Below, piece by piece: positions 43,674 to 52,732 of a DNA stretch of 64,000 bases. The translations under genes and the position numbers were made by a program. Below the pieces are notes generated by a model. The model did no database searches. It was not told where the DNA came from and worked only from the letters and a program-made list of their open reading frames with translations. The first letter of the stretch is position 1. Each line of letters begins with the position of its first letter. Source of the stretch: Comamonas koreensis (lineage in GTDB: Bacteria > Pseudomonadota > Gammaproteobacteria > Burkholderiales > Burkholderiaceae_C); assembly GCF_021026195.1 (NCBI RefSeq), contig NZ_JAJNCT010000005.1, forward strand, positions 585,231 through 649,230, in the 5' to 3' direction.

Positions 43674-43863
43674 CGTATGGGGGACGCGCAGCTGTGCCGC
43701 TGCGTCTTCGCTGTTGGATTGCAATCAGCTATTGTCGCGCAGCTGTCCTACAAACTTGGCCCTCGCCTGTACGCTTTCCCTAATCACTGCCATAGCTGTT
43801 GCGCTTAGGCTGCAAATTGGCAGAATATGTGCGATCAATGTCATTGCTGCCAAATCGGCCTGC

Positions 43864-44910
43864 ATGCACACTGTGCGCATGCCCCCATCTCGCACCACCG
43901 CCGCCCACAGCGCCCAGCCCGGCCACCGCGTTATCTGCATCACCTACCCGCGTGCGATGAGCCTGGATATCACCGGGCCCATGCAGGTGTTTGCCACCGC
44001 CAACGATGTGCGCGAGCGCCAGGGCCAGCCCGCCTTCTACCAGCTGGTCTTTGCCGGGCTGGAAGCCGGGCCGGTGGACTTGTCATGCGGACTGCAGATG
44101 GTGGCCGCCCAGGGTTTGGCCCAGCTGCGCCCGCCTCCCAACAGCACCGTGCTGGTGCCCGGGGGCGATGGCGTGGTGGAGGTGCAGCACCACAGCGGCC
44201 TGCGCCAATGGCTGCAGCGCTCGGCGCCCAAGGTGCAGCGCCTGGGCTCGGTCTGCTCGGGTGCGCTGATCCTGGCGCGCGCCGGCTTGCTCGATGGCCT
44301 GCCTGCCACCACCCATTGGTGCCGCCTGGCTGAGCTGGCGGCGATGGAACGCCCCATCCAGGTCGATGGCGACCGGCTGCACACCTTTGATGCCAGCCAT
44401 CCACAGCAGCGCCACATCTTCACATCGGCCGGGGTGACCTCGGGCATCGACCTGGCGCTGAGCCTGATCGAGGCCGACCTGGGCCGCAGCATGGCGCTGG
44501 CCGTCGCCCGGCATCTGGTGATGTTTGTGCGCCGGCCTGGCGGGCAGGCGCAGTTCAGCCCGCTGCTGGCGGCCGAGACCACGCAGGCGCCACGCCTGGC
44601 CGGGCTGCTCGAATGGATTCCCGGCCACCTGGGCGAACGCCTCAGTGTGGAGCAACTCGCAGCGCAGGCCTGCCTGCCGCCGCGCACGCTGGCGCGCGTG
44701 TTCCAGCAAGAGCTGGGCACCACGCCGGGCCGCTATGTGGAGCGGGTGCGGCTGCAGGCCGCCACCACCTTGCTGAGCCAGCGCCAGGCCTCCGTCTCCA
44801 CCGTGGCGCGCCTGTGCGGCTTTGGCCACCCGGAAAACCTGCGCCGCAGCTTTCACAAAACCCTGGCCGTCAGCCCCCAGGCCTTTGCCGAGCGCTTTGG
44901 CGCCGGCTAG
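43864..44910 (+). CDS. GlxA family AraC-type transcriptional regulator, 348 aa
   Basis: Two-domain regulator. The N-terminal DJ-1/PfpI-like domain shows YPRAMSLDITGPMQVFATAN, LVPGGDG and GSVCSGALILARAGLLDGLP then ATTHW. The C-terminal AraC domain has LSVEQLAAQACLPPRTLARV and VSTVARLCGFGHPENLRRSF. Such regulators often control amine or amidase genes; the target here is not evident. The start is uncertain: ATGs at 43864 and 43879 both lack a clear ribosome binding site. Confidence 0.9.
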   Translation: MHTVRMPPSRTTAAHSAQPGHRVICITYPRAMSLDITGPMQVFATANDVRERQGQPAFYQLVFAGLEAGPVDLSCGLQMVAAQGLAQLRPPPNSTVLVPGGDGVVEVQHHSGLRQWLQRSAPKVQRLGSVCSGALILARAGLLDGLPATTHWCRLAELAAMERPIQVDGDRLHTFDASHPQQRHIFTSAGVTSGIDLALSLIEADLGRSMALAVARHLVMFVRRPGGQAQFSPLLAAETTQAPRLAGLLEWIPGHLGERLSVEQLAAQACLPPRTLARVFQQELGTTPGRYVERVRLQAATTLLSQRQASVSTVARLCGFGHPENLRRSFHKTLAVSPQAFAERFGAG

Positions 44911-45023
44911 CCCAGGGCCGCCGCTGAGCGGCTGAACCCAGCATTACCTTCCACCAAGCGATCCGGACAGCACTGCGCTGCCCGGCAGCCCCCACACGCC
45001 CCTTCATTTCCGGATCACCGCCC

Positions 45024-46208
45024 ATGCTGCTCAAACGCCACCCCCAACTGCTCACCCTCAGCATCGCGCAGGCGCTGTACTGGTCCTGCTCCATCATCGG
45101 CATCGCCCTCACCGGCCTGGTGGGCCGGCAACTGGCGCCCTGGCCGGTGCTGGCCACCGTGCCGCTGACCTTGCTGGTGGCAGGCAACCTGCTGTCGATT
45201 GGCCAGCTGGCCCGCTGGATGCAGCGGCATGGCCGCGCGCGGGGCCTGCAATACGGGGCGCTGCTGGGGGTGGCCGCCGGGCTGCTGGCCGCCTGGGCGG
45301 TGGTGCAGGCCAGCTTTGGGCTGTTTTGCCTGGCGATGCTGCTGCTGGGCGGCTACCAGGCCTCCGCCGGCTTTTACCGCTTTACCGCGCTGGATGGCAT
45401 GCCGGCCGAGCACAGTGGCCGTGCCGCAGCCTGGGTGCTGGCCGGTGGCATTGCAGCCGCCCTGCTCGCCCCCAGCCTGGCCATCCATGCCGCAGATGCG
45501 TTGCGCACACCGCTGGCAGGCGCCTACCTGGCGATTGCCGTGCTGGCCTTGCTGGCCTGCGCGCTGCTGCAATGCCTGCCAGCGCGCCTGCATCTGCCGA
45601 TGCAGGCCAGGTCAGCCGCCCCGCCGTTGGTATCGCGGCGCCAGCTTTGGCAGCGTCCCGCGCTGCGCCAGGCGATCATGCTGAGTGCCTGCGGCCATGG
45701 CCTGATGGTGCTGGTGATGAACGCCACCCCGCTGGCCATGCATGGCGCCGGCCACTCGCTGGCCAGCTCCACCCAGGTGATCCAGTGGCATGTGCTGGGC
45801 ATGTTTGCGCCTTCCCTGTTCGCGGGCCGCGCGGTGGACCGTTTTGGCGCGCGGCGCCTGGCCTGGCTGGGTGCCGCCCTGCTGGCCGCGAGCGCGGCGG
45901 TGGCGTTGAGCGGCCCGCAGTTCCTGCCCTTCTTGATCAGCTCCTTGCTGCTGGGCGCCGGCTGGAACCTGATGATTCTGGCTGGCACCAGCCTGCTGAA
46001 CCAGGCCAGCGCCCCGGAAGAACGCGCCCAGGCCCAGCCGATGATGGAATGGACCAACAACGGCAGCGCCGCGCTGATGTCGCTCAGCTGCGGCGTGCTG
46101 ATCCAGACCCTGGGTTGGCAGGCGGTGAATGTGGCGATGCTGCTGACCCTGGCGCTGCTGGCCTGGCAAGGCGGCCGCTCGGCCTGGGCGGCGCGGGCGC
46201 AGGCCTGA
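45024..46208 (+). CDS. Major facilitator superfamily transporter, 394 aa
   Basis: Inner-membrane transporter with about twelve helices and MFS-type loops, including SIGQLARWMQRHGRARGLQY between helices 2 and 3. The second half repeats the pattern with RAVDRFGARRLAWLGAALLA. GRAAAWVLAGGIAAALLAP resembles YbjJ/inner-membrane drug-efflux-like members. It follows the GlxA-type regulator on the same strand after 113 bases, so it may be a target. The substrate is unknown. Confidence 0.88.
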   Translation: MLLKRHPQLLTLSIAQALYWSCSIIGIALTGLVGRQLAPWPVLATVPLTLLVAGNLLSIGQLARWMQRHGRARGLQYGALLGVAAGLLAAWAVVQASFGLFCLAMLLLGGYQASAGFYRFTALDGMPAEHSGRAAAWVLAGGIAAALLAPSLAIHAADALRTPLAGAYLAIAVLALLACALLQCLPARLHLPMQARSAAPPLVSRRQLWQRPALRQAIMLSACGHGLMVLVMNATPLAMHGAGHSLASSTQVIQWHVLGMFAPSLFAGRAVDRFGARRLAWLGAALLAASAAVALSGPQFLPFLISSLLLGAGWNLMILAGTSLLNQASAPEERAQAQPMMEWTNNGSAALMSLSCGVLIQTLGWQAVNVAMLLTLALLAWQGGRSAWAARAQA

Positions 46209-46221
46209 ATGGCGGGATGCT

Positions 46222-47064
46222 TCAAGCAGGCGTGCGCGCCAGCCGCTCGCGCCAGATGCGCTCCACCCAGGGCGCAAATCCGCCATCCACCGCTGTCAGC
46301 AAGGGCAGGCCTGTGGCGGTCACGGCGTCTGCCAATGCAGGGGCCCAGCCTGGGCTGCCCCACAGTGCCTGCAAAGGCGCAGCCAGCACCCACTCCTGGC
46401 CCCAAAAGTACAGCTGCGTCGCCTGCACATGGGCCTGCATCTGCTGCACCTCGACCAGGGCCTGGGGCTCGGCCAACTGCAGCCAGATATCGGCATATAG
46501 AAAGTCCACCGGCTGCTGCAGCGCAGGGCTCCACTGCAACGCATCGGCTTGCACGATACGGATTTTGGCGGCGGCATCGGCCGGCAAACCTTCCAGCACC
46601 TGCATGTGCTCGAACAGCGCAATCACCTCCGGGTCGCGCTCCACCACGGTCACCCGCTGCACGGCGGGGTTCAACGCGATATTGGCCGTCACCCAGCCCA
46701 TACCCAAGCCCATGACCACCGTGTGGCCACGCGCATGCAGGCAGGCCAGCTCCTGGCTTTCGATCTCAAAAGGCGACAGCGACATCCAGGTGTCCCAGCC
46801 GCCTTGTGCGTTGCTGCGCAGCAGCGCTGTTGTGCCGCCATAGATACAGGCACCGCTGTAATAGCCCCTGTCCAGCCCCATGCCGCCGCGCAGCAACCGC
46901 CAGGCGCCCTGTTCGCCCAGCTGGTACTGCGGCATGTGCCAGGGCGTCTCAAACACCGGCACGCCCAGCGCCTGTGCCAGCACATGGATATCCACGCCGC
47001 CCTCGGGCAAGCCTGTGCCGGGCGGGGAAGAGGCGGTCAACGCTTGCAGGGGCTCTGAGGGCAT
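46222..47064 (-). CDS. Spermidine-synthase-like class I methyltransferase-fold protein, 280 aa
   Basis: Rossmann-fold protein of the spermidine synthase/SAM-methyltransferase type. The nucleotide site is HTVVMGLGMGWVTANIAL, then RVTVVERDPEVIALF, and IRIVQADALQW with FLYADIWLQLAE, equivalent to the DxxD/acidic loop. The N-terminal third is unlike classical SpeE, so polyamine synthesis is doubtful. The ATG at 47064 begins MPSEPLQAL. It is independent of fumC, with a terminator between them. Confidence 0.72.
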   Translation of the reverse strand: MPSEPLQALTASSPPGTGLPEGGVDIHVLAQALGVPVFETPWHMPQYQLGEQGAWRLLRGGMGLDRGYYSGACIYGGTTALLRSNAQGGWDTWMSLSPFEIESQELACLHARGHTVVMGLGMGWVTANIALNPAVQRVTVVERDPEVIALFEHMQVLEGLPADAAAKIRIVQADALQWSPALQQPVDFLYADIWLQLAEPQALVEVQQMQAHVQATQLYFWGQEWVLAAPLQALWGSPGWAPALADAVTATGLPLLTAVDGGFAPWVERIWRERLARTPA

Positions 47065-47107
47065 GAATGGTCCAAAGGGGAATGGCAGAAATTGCCAGTG
47101 TAAAAGC

Positions 47108-47132
47108 ACAAGGCCCGCAGCGATGCGGGCCC
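47108..47132 (-). terminator. Possible terminator of fumC
   Basis: GGCCCGCA and TGCGGGCC form a strong stem 25 bases past the fumC stop; the T run after it is weak and interrupted. Confidence 0.6.
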
Positions 47133-47156
47133 TGGAGCTTTCAAGCGTCCGGACGC

Positions 47157-48548
47157 TTACAGATTGCCCACCATGTGCTCAGGCACGACCCACTGGTCAA
47201 ACTGCTCGGCCGTCACATGGCCGCTGGCCACGGCGGCGTCGCGCAGGCTGCTGCCTTCCTTGTGCGCCTTCTTGGCGATATAGGCCGCCTTGTCGTAGCC
47301 GATATGGGTGTTCAGCGCGGTCACCAGCATCAGCGAACGGCTCACCAGCTCGGTGATGCGCTCGCGGTTGGGCTCGATGCCGACGGCGCAGTGGTCGTTG
47401 AAGCTCACCATGCCATCGGCCAGCAGGCGCACGCTCTGCAGGAAGTTGTGCGCCACCATCGGGCGGAACACGTTCAGCTCGAAGTTGCCCGAAGCGCCTC
47501 CCACATTGATGGCCGCATCATTGCCAAACACCTGGGCGCAGAGCATGGTCATCGCTTCGCACTGCGTGGGGTTGACCTTGCCCGGCATGATCGACGAGCC
47601 AGGCTCGTTCTCAGGGATGGAGATCTCACCCAAACCGCTGCGTGGGCCCGATGCCAGCCAGCGCACATCGTTGGCGATCTTCATCAGGCTGGCCGCCAGG
47701 GTCTTGAGGGCGCCATGGCCGAACACCAGCGCATCGCAGGAGCCCAGCGATTCAAACTTGTTGGGCGAGGTCACAAAAGGGTAGCCGGTCAGCTTGGCCA
47801 GCTCTTGCGCCACCCCTTCGGCATAGCCCTTGGGGGCGTTCAGGCCCGTGCCCACGGCGGTGCCGCCGAGCGCCAGCTCATACAGATGGGGCAGTGCCGA
47901 CTTGAGGTGCTTGGCACCATGCTCCAGCTGGGCCACCCAGCCGGAGATCTCCTGGCCCAGGGTCAGCGGCGTGGCATCTTGCAGGTGGGTGCGGCCGATC
48001 TTGACGATGTCGTTGAACGCTTCGCTCTTGGCCTGCAGCGTGCGGCGCAGCTTTTCCAGCGCAGGCAGCAGCTTGCGCTCGATGGCAGTGACGGCCGCCA
48101 CATGCATCGCGGTGGGGTAGACATCGTTGCTGGACTGGCTTTTGTTCACATCGTCATTGGGGTGCACCAGGCGCGACTCGCCGCGCTCGCCGCCCAGCAG
48201 CTCACTGGCGCGGTTGGCCAGCACTTCATTGACGTTCATGTTCGTCTGCGTGCCCGAGCCGGTCTGCCAGACCACCAGCGGGAACTCATCGAGGTGCTGG
48301 CCGGCAATCACCTCGTCGGCGGCTGCATTGATGGCCTTGGCCTTCTTCTCATCGAGCAGGCCCAGCGCGTGGTTGACGGTGGCACTGGCCTTTTTCACCT
48401 GCGCCAGCGCATGGATGATCTCGCCGGGCTGCTTCTCGCCACTGATGTCGAAGTTCTGCAGCGAGCGCTGCGTCTGGGCACCCCAGAGTTTGTCGGCGGG
48501 CACATCGATCAGGCCGAAGGTGTCTTTTTCCTGGCGGGTAGCTGTCAT
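47157..48548 (-). CDS. fumC: Class II fumarate hydratase, 463 aa
   Basis: Iron-independent fumarase of the TCA cycle. The signature [17 protein letters not shown] is complete, [19 protein letters not shown] is the substrate-binding region, and [16 protein letters not shown] carries the active-site histidine loop. It starts near 48548 and is transcribed away from the class I fumarase gene 621 bases to the right. Confidence 0.97.
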   Translation of the reverse strand: MTATRQEKDTFGLIDVPADKLWGAQTQRSLQNFDISGEKQPGEIIHALAQVKKASATVNHALGLLDEKKAKAINAAADEVIAGQHLDEFPLVVWQTGSGTQTNMNVNEVLANRASELLGGERGESRLVHPNDDVNKSQSSNDVYPTAMHVAAVTAIERKLLPALEKLRRTLQAKSEAFNDIVKIGRTHLQDATPLTLGQEISGWVAQLEHGAKHLKSALPHLYELALGGTAVGTGLNAPKGYAEGVAQELAKLTGYPFVTSPNKFESLGSCDALVFGHGALKTLAASLMKIANDVRWLASGPRSGLGEISIPENEPGSSIMPGKVNPTQCEAMTMLCAQVFGNDAAINVGGASGNFELNVFRPMVAHNFLQSVRLLADGMVSFNDHCAVGIEPNRERITELVSRSLMLVTALNTHIGYDKAAYIAKKAHKEGSSLRDAAVASGHVTAEQFDQWVVPEHMVGNL

Positions 48549-49169
48549 GTCTGGATCACTCCTTGTATCTCAACAATTGCAACGCGGCTCGTCTGGCTGG
48601 TAAGCGTATGGCTGGTGGGCCGCAGGATTCGTCAATAGGGCGCCGCCCGCCTTGCGGCAAAGCGGGCGCGGCACCGCATCCTAACGCAGCCAATGACAGC
48701 CGTTCTCATCTGCGCCGAGCAGCCATGCTGCGCGCATGCTCATAGCGCAGGCCGACACCTGAGCGACACCCCAGAACCTGCTCAAAATCTCTACGCAGCC
48801 GCGTTGGAGTGCAATCGGGATGAGTTCGAAGCGATGGTCCGCAGCTTGCACCGGGGTGCAAGCAAGGGCCAGCGCGAAGAAATCGCCCGATTTCACTCCA
48901 ACCCGTAGGGACAGTGGCTTTGCGAGCGGTCTGCGTCGTTGCAAATCCTCGCAATAGCACGGCTATTGCTGCGGTATTGCGCCTAGCATCCCATCTCGCA
49001 AAGACACTGTCGCGGCGCGAGGAGACTTTGAGCAGGTTCTGATTCTTCTAGAAGACTTATCAGGCATTTGCCACCACCGGCCTGGCGAAAGGCCGATAAT
49101 CGCTGCCGTGATACCGAGCGCCAACGGCACCATAGCCTTGCGCAATCCAAAACCCACCCCACAAGCACG
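48549..49169. other. Gene-free divergent region between the two fumarase genes
   Basis: No convincing gene lies here. A 71-codon open frame at 48693-48908 has no ribosome binding site and low-complexity content. The region holds the second copy of the large palindrome (48911-49010) and presumably promoters for fumC and the class I fumarase. I saw no recognisable regulator site. Confidence 0.6.
48911..49010. repeat. Large imperfect palindrome, copy 2 of a dispersed element
   Basis: Outer arms ACAGTGGCTTTGCGAG (48911-48926) and CTCGCAAAGACACTGT (48995-49010) pair with one mismatch. The centre GCAATAGC-ACG-GCTATTGC (48951-48969) is a perfect hairpin. Internal blocks (a GGTCTG/GCGT-GTTG region, CAATAGC, GCTATTG, GCCTAGC then ATC) match copy 1 at 2776-2944 in the same order and orientation. 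The terminal arms differ in sequence between copies but are self-complementary in each. Confidence 0.75.
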
Positions 49170-50723
49170 ATGACCACCTCCATCCGTCAGCAGGACCTGA
49201 TCGACTCGATCGCGGGCGCCCTGCAGTACATCAGCTACTACCACACACCGGATTTCATCCAGCACCTGGCACGGGCCTACGAGCGCGAGCAAAGCCCGGC
49301 GGCCAAGGATGCGATGGCCCAGATCCTGACCAACTCCAAGATGAGCGCGACCGGCCAGCGTCCCATCTGCCAGGACACCGGCATCGTCAACGTGTTCCTG
49401 AAGGTGGGCATGGATGTGAAGTGGGAAGACTTCACGATGGGCCTGGAAGACGCCATCAACGAAGGCGTGCGCCGTGGCTACAACCACCCCGACAACACCT
49501 TGCGCGCCTCCGTGGTGGCCGATCCCCAGTTCGCCCGCAAGAACACCAAGGACAACACGCCTGCCGTCATCAACGTGCAGATCGTGCCGGGTGACAAGCT
49601 GGATGTGACCGTGGCTGCCAAGGGCGGCGGCTCGGAGAACAAGTCCAAGATGATCATGATGAACCCCAGCGACAACATCGTTGACTGGGTGCTCAAGACC
49701 GTGCCAACCATGGGCGCAGGCTGGTGCCCACCGGGCATGCTGGGCATCGGCATTGGCGGCACCGCTGAAAAAGCCGTGCTGCTGGCCAAGGAAAGCCTGA
49801 TGGAAGACCTCGACATGTACGAGCTGCAGCAAAAGGCAGCCAGCGGTGCCGAGCTCGACCAGGTGGAAAAGCTGCGTCTGGAGCTGTTCGAGAAGGTCAA
49901 TGCGCTGGGCATCGGCGCCCAGGGCCTGGGCGGCCTGACCACCGTGCTGGACGTGAAGATCAACATGTACCCCACGCACGCGGCCTCCAAGCCCGTGGCG
50001 ATGATCCCCAACTGCGCGGCCACCCGCCACGCCCATTTCGTGATGGACGGCTCCGGCCCCGTGTACCTGGATCCGCCATCGCTGGACACCTGGCCCAAGA
50101 TCGACTGGGCTCCCGACTACAACAAGTCCAAGCGCGTGGACCTGAACACCCTGACCAAGGAAGAAGTGGCCAGCTGGAAGCCAGGCGACACCATCTTGCT
50201 CAACGGCAAGATGCTGACCGGCCGCGACGCTGCACACAAGCGCATCCAGGACATGCTGGCCAAGGGCGAGCCCCTGCCCGTCGACTTCACCAACCGCGTG
50301 ATCTACTACGTGGGCCCGGTGGACCCGGTGCGTGACGAAGTCGTTGGCCCTGCCGGCCCGACCACCGCCACCCGCATGGACAAGTTCACCGACATGATGC
50401 TGTCGCAGACCGGCCTGATCGCGATGATCGGCAAGTCCGAGCGCGGCCCGGTCGCCATCGAAGCCATCAAGAACCACAAATCGGCCTACCTGATGGCCGT
50501 GGGCGGCGCCGCTTACCTGGTCTCCAAGGCCATCAAGCACGCCAAGGTGGTGGGTTTTGCCGATCTGGGCATGGAAGCCATCTATGAATTCGACGTGGTT
50601 GACATGCCCGTGACCGTGGCCGTGGATGCCGGCGGCACCAGCGCCCACATCACCGGCCCGGCGATCTGGAAGGAAAAGATCGCCACCGGCGAATTCAAGG
50701 GCATTGAAGTCGCAGGCGCCTGA
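49170..50723 (+). CDS. fumA: Class I fumarate hydratase, 517 aa
   Basis: Oxygen-sensitive 4Fe-4S fumarase. The cluster cysteines are in RPICQDTGIVNVFLKVG, MGAGWCPPGMLGIGIGG and MIPNCAATRHAHFVMDGSG. The N-terminal alpha and C-terminal beta domains are fused as in FumA/B, the latter with GKMLTGRDAAHKRI and IYYVGPVDPVRDEVVGPAGP. I chose ATG 49170 (MTTSIRQQDL). The cell thus has both an Fe-S and an iron-free fumarase side by side. Confidence 0.95.
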   Translation: MTTSIRQQDLIDSIAGALQYISYYHTPDFIQHLARAYEREQSPAAKDAMAQILTNSKMSATGQRPICQDTGIVNVFLKVGMDVKWEDFTMGLEDAINEGVRRGYNHPDNTLRASVVADPQFARKNTKDNTPAVINVQIVPGDKLDVTVAAKGGGSENKSKMIMMNPSDNIVDWVLKTVPTMGAGWCPPGMLGIGIGGTAEKAVLLAKESLMEDLDMYELQQKAASGAELDQVEKLRLELFEKVNALGIGAQGLGGLTTVLDVKINMYPTHAASKPVAMIPNCAATRHAHFVMDGSGPVYLDPPSLDTWPKIDWAPDYNKSKRVDLNTLTKEEVASWKPGDTILLNGKMLTGRDAAHKRIQDMLAKGEPLPVDFTNRVIYYVGPVDPVRDEVVGPAGPTTATRMDKFTDMMLSQTGLIAMIGKSERGPVAIEAIKNHKSAYLMAVGGAAYLVSKAIKHAKVVGFADLGMEAIYEFDVVDMPVTVAVDAGGTSAHITGPAIWKEKIATGEFKGIEVAGA

Positions 50724-50761
50724 TCTGCGCCCCGCCCGGCCCCGGCCGGGCGATGCCACCC

Positions 50762-50783
50762 AACCGCCTGCGGGCGGTTTTTT
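50762..50783 (+). terminator. Rho-independent terminator of fumA
   Basis: AACCGCC-TGC-GGGCGGTT followed by TTTT, 38 bases after the stop. Confidence 0.85.
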
Positions 50784-50897
50784 GCTGCGCGGCAGCGCCA
50801 GCTTTACCCTTCCCAGCCCTCAAACATGACTATGCTTGGCCCCCAGGTACGGCGCATGCTGTATCGTGGAGGCTGAACACCGCTAAGGAACAAAAAC

Positions 50898-51107
50898 ATG
50901 GCCAAGCCGAATTACCAGTACGAAAAGCGCCAGCGTGAGCTGGAAAAGAAGAAGAAAAAGGAAGAAAAAGCCCAGCGCAAGGCCAGCGGACACTCTGCGT
51001 CCGACACCCCGGACGGCAACGAAGACGGCGCGCCATCGCAGCCAGATGCAGACAACGCCGCTGACGCAGGCGACGCAGCAGCCGACCAAGCCAAGCCTGC
51101 CGACTGA
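50898..51107 (+). CDS. Small charged protein of unknown function, 69 aa
   Basis: Basic N-terminus (YQYEKRQRELEKKKKKEEKA) predicted as a charged helix, then an acidic, Asp/Ala-rich disordered tail. A good ribosome binding site (AAGGA) lies 9 bases before the ATG, and the gene sits in its own unit. The abrupt switch from strongly basic to acidic composition is its main feature; a nucleic-acid or ribosome-associated role is only a guess. Confidence 0.75.
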   Translation: MAKPNYQYEKRQRELEKKKKKEEKAQRKASGHSASDTPDGNEDGAPSQPDADNAADAGDAAADQAKPAD

Positions 51108-51128
51108 GCACGACGCGCCCGCAAGGGC

Positions 51129-51168
51129 CAAAAAAATGGGCCGCCAGCATTGCTGCTGCGGCCCATTG
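51129..51168 (-). terminator. Terminator of the GntP permease gene
   Basis: AATGGGCCGC and GCGGCCCATT (51135-51144 and 51158-51167), with inner CAGCA/TGCTG pairing and a T run on the minus-strand side. It may also stop the small charged protein transcript from the other side. Confidence 0.8.
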
Positions 51169-51185
51169 GCATTTATGGCACCCTG

Positions 51186-52574
51186 CTATCCGCCCAGCGC
51201 CGGCAAGGTATTGAACAGCAGCACCATCAAGAGGCCCACGAAGGAGACAATGGACTGCACCACGGTGATCGTGCGGGTTGCCTCACCCATGGTCATGCCA
51301 AAGGATTCCTTGACCATCCAGAAACCTGCATGGTTGGCATAGTTGAAGAACAGCGAGCCGCAGCCAATCGACAGCGCCAGCAAAGGCAGGTTCAGGCTCG
51401 GGTCGGCAGCGGCGAGCGGCGCCAGCAAGCCGGCCGCGCCCACAATGCCCACGGTGGCCGAGCCGGTCGACACCGACAGCAGCATCGCGATGAGCCAGCC
51501 CAGCACCAGCGGCGGGAACGCAAACTGGTGCGTCAGGTGCACGATGGCATCGCCCACCTTGGCGCTGGTCAGCACCTGCTGGAAAGCACCGCCGCCGGCA
51601 ATGATCATGATGATGCCGGCAATCGGCTTGAGGCTGGCGCCCAGGGTGTCGCGCAGCTTTTCGGCATCGCCGCTGCGCAGGTAGACCAGGGTAAAGGCCG
51701 CAAACAGCACACCCAGCAGCATCGCAATCAGCGGGTTACCCAGGAAGGTTGCAACTTGCAACACGGCCGAACCCTTGGGCAGGGCCATCTCGGCCAGCGC
51801 ATGGGCCAGCATCAGCAGCGCGGGCAGCAAGGCAGACAGCACGCCCATCGCAATGCCGGGCTGGTCCTTGCCCGTCTCGGCCTTGGTTTCGGTGAATTGG
51901 TCCAGCAGGGCCTGCTCAGGGCGGGTGGTCATGCGCGGGGTGATGAAGGCGCCATACAAAGGACCGCCCAGGATCATTGCGGGCAAGGCAGCTAGGAAGC
52001 CGTAGAGCATCGTCGGTCCCACGGTGGTCTTCAGGGTGGCAATGGCGGTCAGCGGGCCCGGATGGGGCGGCACCATGCCATGCATCGCCGCAAGCGCCGC
52101 AATCACCGGCACACCCACATAGACATACGCCGAGCCCTTGAAGTTCTCGCGGCCTTCGAGCTTGCGCGCGACGCTGAAGATCAGCGGCAGCATCACCACC
52201 AGGCCCACTTCAAAGAACATCGGGATGCCGATGATGAAGGCCACCAGGGTCATGGCCCAGGGAATCATGCGGTCCGAGGTATGGCGCAGAATGGCGCTGG
52301 CCAGGCGCTCGGTGGTGCCCGAATCGGCCAGGATCTTGCCGAGCATCGCCCCCAGCGCAATCACCACGCCGACGGCACCCAGGGTCTTGCCGGCGCCGTT
52401 GGTGATGTTCTTGGCAATGTCGCCGGGCGCCATGCCGGTGGCAAAACCCACGCCGATACAGACGATCAGCAAGGCCAGCAAGGGGTGCATGCGGATGCGC
52501 GAAACAATCAGCGCCACCAGCACCAGCACACTCACCAAGGCGGTCAGCAGCAATTGGATATCGAAATTTGACAT
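51186..52574 (-). CDS. GntP family gluconate/organic-acid permease, 462 aa
   Basis: Inner-membrane proton symporter of the GntP family. It has about twelve helices. Signatures include GIPMFFEVGLVVMLPLIFS, MHGMVPPHPGPLTAIATL and the C-terminal INHAG-like FFNYANHAGFWMVKESFGM. The ATG at 52574 begins MSNFDIQLLL. No gluconate kinase is adjacent, so the substrate could be gluconate or another hydroxy-acid such as glycerate from ureide breakdown. Confidence 0.9.
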   Translation of the reverse strand: MSNFDIQLLLTALVSVLVLVALIVSRIRMHPLLALLIVCIGVGFATGMAPGDIAKNITNGAGKTLGAVGVVIALGAMLGKILADSGTTERLASAILRHTSDRMIPWAMTLVAFIIGIPMFFEVGLVVMLPLIFSVARKLEGRENFKGSAYVYVGVPVIAALAAMHGMVPPHPGPLTAIATLKTTVGPTMLYGFLAALPAMILGGPLYGAFITPRMTTRPEQALLDQFTETKAETGKDQPGIAMGVLSALLPALLMLAHALAEMALPKGSAVLQVATFLGNPLIAMLLGVLFAAFTLVYLRSGDAEKLRDTLGASLKPIAGIIMIIAGGGAFQQVLTSAKVGDAIVHLTHQFAFPPLVLGWLIAMLLSVSTGSATVGIVGAAGLLAPLAAADPSLNLPLLALSIGCGSLFFNYANHAGFWMVKESFGMTMGEATRTITVVQSIVSFVGLLMVLLFNTLPALGG

Positions 52575-52695
52575 GCGAGAAGATGTGGATTTGTGACACG
52601 CATCCCCAGCCACCTACCGCAAGCAGGGGCTTGGGCATGCCCCAACCCTCCCATCCTACGCCGATCAGCCACCCCAGGCTGTAGTCGGATTTCTC

Positions 52696-52719
52696 CGGGC
52701 CGGGCGCCTGCCCGGCCCG
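52696..52719 (-). terminator. Possible hairpin terminator after puuD
   Basis: A perfect 9-base stem, GGGCCGGGC and GCCCGGCCC with a 4-base loop, lies just beyond the puuD stop but lacks a clear T run. Confidence 0.4.
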
Positions 52720-52732
52720 CCGGCGCGGGCCC

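Noticed and set aside
43864-46208. GlxA regulator and MFS gene as a mobile island
   Set aside because: Base composition and codon use look like the neighbours, and no repeats or integrase were seen.
48693-48908. A 71-codon open frame upstream of the second palindrome
   Set aside because: No ribosome binding site, atypical composition and no recognisable domain; it ends next to the repeat.
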